From contig NZ_KZ845669.1 of assembly GCF_003313465.1 (NCBI RefSeq), forward strand, positions 83,149 to 147,148: 64,000 nt of DNA, written 5' to 3'. Numbering within the stretch: position 1 is the stretch's first letter; every line of letters begins with the position of its first letter. A model generated the notes under the pieces. It did not search any database and was not told where the DNA came from. It was given only the letters and a program-made list of their open reading frames with translations. The DNA is from Thermoflavimicrobium daqui. Lineage in GTDB: Bacteria; Bacillota; Bacilli; Thermoactinomycetales; Thermoactinomycetaceae. Made by a program: the position numbers and the translations under genes. This document shows, piece after piece, positions 61,335 to 64,000 of the stretch.

Positions 61335-62099
61335 CTATTCAACTGGGTCCATTTTTACATTTGAACCGGCGATCAAATCAGAAACGGTAACAAATTCATA
61401 ACCTTGGGCACGTAATTGGTCGATAATGACTGGGAGTGCTTCATGTGTTTGTCGGCAGGAATCGCTAGCATGCATTAAAATGATATCGCCAGGGTGTACT
61501 TTACTAGTTACTCGTTTAATAATTTTGTCTACACCTGGGTTTTTCCAATCCAAGGAGTCTGTATCCCATTGGATTGTTTTATATCCCATTTGGTCGGAAA
61601 TACGAAGAACACGTTTATCAAAATCACCATTTGGGAATCGGATGAGATTTGGCTTTTTCCCAGTTAATTTGGTCAAAATGGTATCTGCTTTTTGAATTTG
61701 TGTACGAATTTGTTCTTCTGTATAGGAACTATAATTGTCATGTCTATGACCATGACTACCAATTTCATATTTCATATCTACAATACGTTTCACAAGGTCG
61801 GGATGTGTCTCAGCCCAAGGCGAAGATAAGAAGAAGGTGGCTTTTTTTAATCCTTTTTGCTGCAATACATCTAAGATGGGTCCAGTACGTTCCTCTCCCC
61901 AGCTAATGTCAAAAGTAAGGGCAACTTGTTTTTTATCTGTCTTCACACTATAAATAGCCGAGGGATCTTTGGATAGTGGATAAAAAACTTGGATATCATT
62001 ATTTTCAGCATAATAAATACCTGTGGCAAAAAGGAATGCGATGACAATAAGTGCGATTTTTTTTAGGCGTTTTCCTGATAAAACCCAAAAAAAGCTCAT
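61335..62099 (-). CDS. pdaB: Polysaccharide deacetylase family sporulation protein PdaB
   Basis: Needed for maintenance of spores after late sporulation. 254 residues: an N-terminal membrane anchor (residues 10-26) and a NodB deacetylase domain with TFDISWGEERT (motif 1, first Asp), IGSHGHRHDNYSS (motif 2 metal-binding His pair), RFPNGDFDKRV (motif 3) and LMHASDSCRQTHEALP (motif 5). Motif 1 lacks the second Asp of TFDDG, as in known PdaB proteins, so deacetylase activity is uncertain. GGAGGT upstream of the ATG. Confidence 0.93.
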   Translation of the reverse strand: MSFFWVLSGKRLKKIALIVIAFLFATGIYYAENNDIQVFYPLSKDPSAIYSVKTDKKQVALTFDISWGEERTGPILDVLQQKGLKKATFFLSSPWAETHPDLVKRIVDMKYEIGSHGHRHDNYSSYTEEQIRTQIQKADTILTKLTGKKPNLIRFPNGDFDKRVLRISDQMGYKTIQWDTDSLDWKNPGVDKIIKRVTSKVHPGDIILMHASDSCRQTHEALPVIIDQLRAQGYEFVTVSDLIAGSNVKMDPVE

Positions 62100-62301
62100 A
62101 AATTTACCTCCAGATCTCTAAATTGAATTTTTAAAGGAGCTAGCGATTCGATGACTGTCATGCAGAAATGTTTATATGAATCGCCTTTGTAAACTTAAAT
62201 TTTCTTGTGGACTAACAGACCTCCATATTTAAACCTGTCCCCTAATAAAATGTATGCATATGGACGAGTGTTATGAATGACTTTCACAAAGGTGGGATTT
62301 G

Positions 62302-62913
62302 ATGAGGCGTTTTTGGCAAGCAGTGCAAGCAGAAAGACAGATGATTTTTATTGCAGCACTTATTTTCTTGGTAAGTGCAATTTATAGCTACTTCAATGCA
62401 GATACTTTAATAAAGACTTTGGTAAGTAGTCCAGCTTATCAACAGATCTTAGAGATTGTAAAAAATACAAAACAGAATCCACAGTTTAGTCAGGTGTTCA
62501 TAACTCTCTTTCTAAATAACATTCAAGCAAGTTTCATCATGTTGGCTTCGGGATTGCTCTTTGGCTTTCTTCCATTTATAGGAGTTATTACAAATGGTGT
62601 CCTCTTAGGTATTACATTAAATCAAGCTGCTCTGAAAACTGGACAGGACCCATTGACGATTTTTGTAAAGTATATTTTACCCCATGGAATCTTGGAGTTA
62701 CCTGCTTTTATCTTAGCTGTAGCGATGGGTTTACGATTAGGGTTAAGTGTTTTTCGTACATTTACAAGCTTTTTACGTAATCAGCGGGAAAAGAGTATAA
62801 TGGAGTGGAAAGCGTTATTGAAGAGGTTACCTGCTTATTGTATTGGGATTATTGTGTTGCTTTTATTTGCGGCGATCATTGAATCAGCATTAATCGTATC
62901 GTCGATAACTTGA
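62302..62913 (+). CDS. SpoIIM-family membrane protein
   Basis: A 203-residue protein with five hydrophobic helices and the SpoIIM/DUF95 pattern: FLNNIQASFIMLASGLLFGFLPFIGVITNGVLLG, then ILPHGILELPAFILAVAMGLRLG. SpoIIM, with SpoIID and SpoIIP, drives engulfment; whether this copy is that protein or a relative is not clear, since spoIIM in Bacillus lies elsewhere. ATG 62302 follows AAGGTGGG. Divergent from pdaB. Confidence 0.82.
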   Translation: MRRFWQAVQAERQMIFIAALIFLVSAIYSYFNADTLIKTLVSSPAYQQILEIVKNTKQNPQFSQVFITLFLNNIQASFIMLASGLLFGFLPFIGVITNGVLLGITLNQAALKTGQDPLTIFVKYILPHGILELPAFILAVAMGLRLGLSVFRTFTSFLRNQREKSIMEWKALLKRLPAYCIGIIVLLLFAAIIESALIVSSIT

Positions 62914-62932
62914 TAAAAGGAAGGATATATTT

Positions 62933-63352
62933 ATGAAAGTAGACATTCAGTGGAAAGGTAAGATGCAGTTCGAAACGAGTACCCCTTCTGGACATACATT
63001 CTCTCTAGATGCTGCACCAGATATAGGTGGGGAAAATACAGGCCCTAGACCAACAGAAGCTTTACTTTCAGCAGTTGGCTCTTGTTCCGGGATTGATATT
63101 GTCCTTATTTTAAATAAAATGCGTTTGAATGTTGAAGCGTTTTCGATGGAAGTTAGTGGTGAAAGAGCAGAAGACTATCCTAAGCGATTTACAAAAGTAC
63201 ATATGCACTATCGCTTAACGGGTGACTTACCTAAAGAACAAGTGCATCGTGCTGTAAAGTTATCCGTAGAAAAATATTGTTCAGTTGCTCAATCACTGCA
63301 AGCTGATTTGTCCGCAACCTATGACATTAATGGTCAAACTTATCATCTATAA
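62933..63352 (+). CDS. OsmC family protein
   Basis: A 139-residue thiol-peroxidase-fold protein. The two conserved cysteines of OsmC/Ohr proteins are present (Cys51 in VGSCSGIDIV and Cys116 in VEKYCSVAQSL), with the GPRPTEALLSAVGSC motif. It may reduce organic hydroperoxides, but the YhfA-like subgroup has no fixed role. GGAAGGAT precedes the ATG. 19 nt after the SpoIIM-family gene, so probably cotranscribed. Confidence 0.9.
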   Translation: MKVDIQWKGKMQFETSTPSGHTFSLDAAPDIGGENTGPRPTEALLSAVGSCSGIDIVLILNKMRLNVEAFSMEVSGERAEDYPKRFTKVHMHYRLTGDLPKEQVHRAVKLSVEKYCSVAQSLQADLSATYDINGQTYHL

Positions 63353-63375
63353 AAATGGAGTATAAGATGGATGAG

Positions 63376-63415
63376 AATCGTCTTACCTGTTCTTTTTAGA
63401 ATAGGTGAGACGATT
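63376..63415 (+). terminator. Hairpin after the OsmC gene
   Basis: AATCGTCTTACCT (63376-63388) / AGGTGAGACGATT (63403-63415), 13 bp with one G-U pair; the following T stretch is weak (ATTATTA). Confidence 0.7.
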
Positions 63416-63485
63416 ATTACTAATTCCCACCATTGCTAGGAGATGCAAGATCTAAATATGGAAATAAATAACTTTAAAATTCCTC

Positions 63486-63514
63486 TTGTAATGATATTTT
63501 AAACATGGTATATT
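63486..63514 (+). promoter_or_regulatory. rRNA promoter P1
   Basis: TTGTAA (63486-63491), a 17-bp spacer and TATATT (63509-63514), preceded by an A/T-rich stretch. Confidence 0.75.
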
Positions 63515-63560
63515 AATAAACGTCGCATCGAAGCAATATATTGAAGACGATAAAAAAGTG

Positions 63561-63589
63561 TTGATGTGATTTGGTTATTATGTTATAAT
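63561..63589 (+). promoter_or_regulatory. rRNA promoter P2
   Basis: TTGATG (63561-63566), a 17-bp spacer and a perfect TATAAT (63584-63589), 75 nt downstream of P1. A G lies near the expected start, consistent with GTP-sensing rRNA promoters of Bacillus. Confidence 0.85.
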
Positions 63590-63623
63590 AACGGTTGTCA
63601 TTAATAATAATTAATTTTAAAAG

Positions 63624-63638
63624 TGTTCCTTGAAAACT
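63624..63638 (+). promoter_or_regulatory. boxA-type antitermination element in rRNA leader
   Basis: TGTTCCTTGAAAACT fits the boxA (TGCTCTTTGAAAA) recognised by NusB/S10. It lies between P2 and the 16S gene, 106 nt before the gene start. Confidence 0.7.
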
Positions 63639-63743
63639 AAAGAGTGAAACATGACTCGTTAATTCTGATGAGCAATCAAACTAGTAGCGGTAGCCCCAGA
63701 ATCGTAGATTCCGGGACAAGAAGTACTAAGCTATCGCTAAGAA

Positions 63744-64000
<257 letters not shown>

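Overview
The window (about 40% GC by eye) comes from an endospore-forming, low-GC Firmicute of the Bacillales. Gene order over most of it follows the Bacillus subtilis origin-proximal block: ispD-ispF-gltX-cysE-cysS-mrnC-rlmB-rae1-sigH-rpmG-secE-nusG-rplK-rplA-rplJ-rplL-rsmC-like-rpoB-rpoC-rplGB-rpsL-rpsG-fusA-tuf, then the S10/spc/alpha operons, ecfA1-ecfA2-ecfT-truA-rplM-rpsI, ybaK, cwlD-salA-gerD-kbaA-pdaB, and finally the 5' part of a 16S rRNA gene. The 16S start and the protein sequences would fit a family near Bacillaceae, such as Thermoactinomycetaceae, but I cannot settle this without a search.

Layout. 1-7.6 kb: isoprenoid (MEP) genes, Glu- and Cys-tRNA synthetases, a cysteine T-box, rRNA maturation and modification genes, rae1 and sigH. 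7.6-8.2 kb: an interruption holding a fragment of an adenine deaminase gene. 8.2-24.9 kb: protein export, transcription and translation genes with ribosomal-protein leaders. 24.9-33.7 kb: an accessory island that breaks the usual tuf-rpsJ adjacency. It holds a YtrA-type GntR regulator with an ABC ATPase and permease, a paralogous lone permease, a NatAB-type ABC exporter, a candidate Fur-controlled small RNA, a small orphan gene and an NCS2 purine permease. 33.7-49.0 kb: the long ribosomal superoperon through rplQ. 49.0-53.4 kb: ECF transporter module, truA, and rplM-rpsI with its leader. 53.4-63.4 kb: ybaK, two tandem amino-acid permeases inserted on the minus strand, then the sporulation and germination group cwlD, salA, gerD, kbaA, pdaB, a SpoIIM-family gene and an OsmC-family gene. 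63.5 kb to the end: tandem rRNA promoters, leader and 16S rRNA.

How the genes work together. Most of the window is growth machinery under strong SigA-type promoters, with RNA-level control (T-box, L10 and L13 leaders, probable L1 sites, rRNA leader with boxA). The accessory pieces are mainly membrane transport (four ABC permease or ATPase units, one purine permease, two amino-acid permeases). The spore genes near the end carry promoter-like sequences of the SigE/SigG type.

The most interesting non-annotated signal is at about 30.88-31.05 kb on the minus strand. A near-consensus Fur box sits inside a promoter that would drive an RNA of about 138 nt. That RNA has a 5' hairpin, a CU-rich linker able to pair with Shine-Dalgarno sequences, and an intrinsic terminator. 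This is the architecture expected of an iron-sparing small RNA (FsrA/RyhB-like in function). It is inferred from sequence only.
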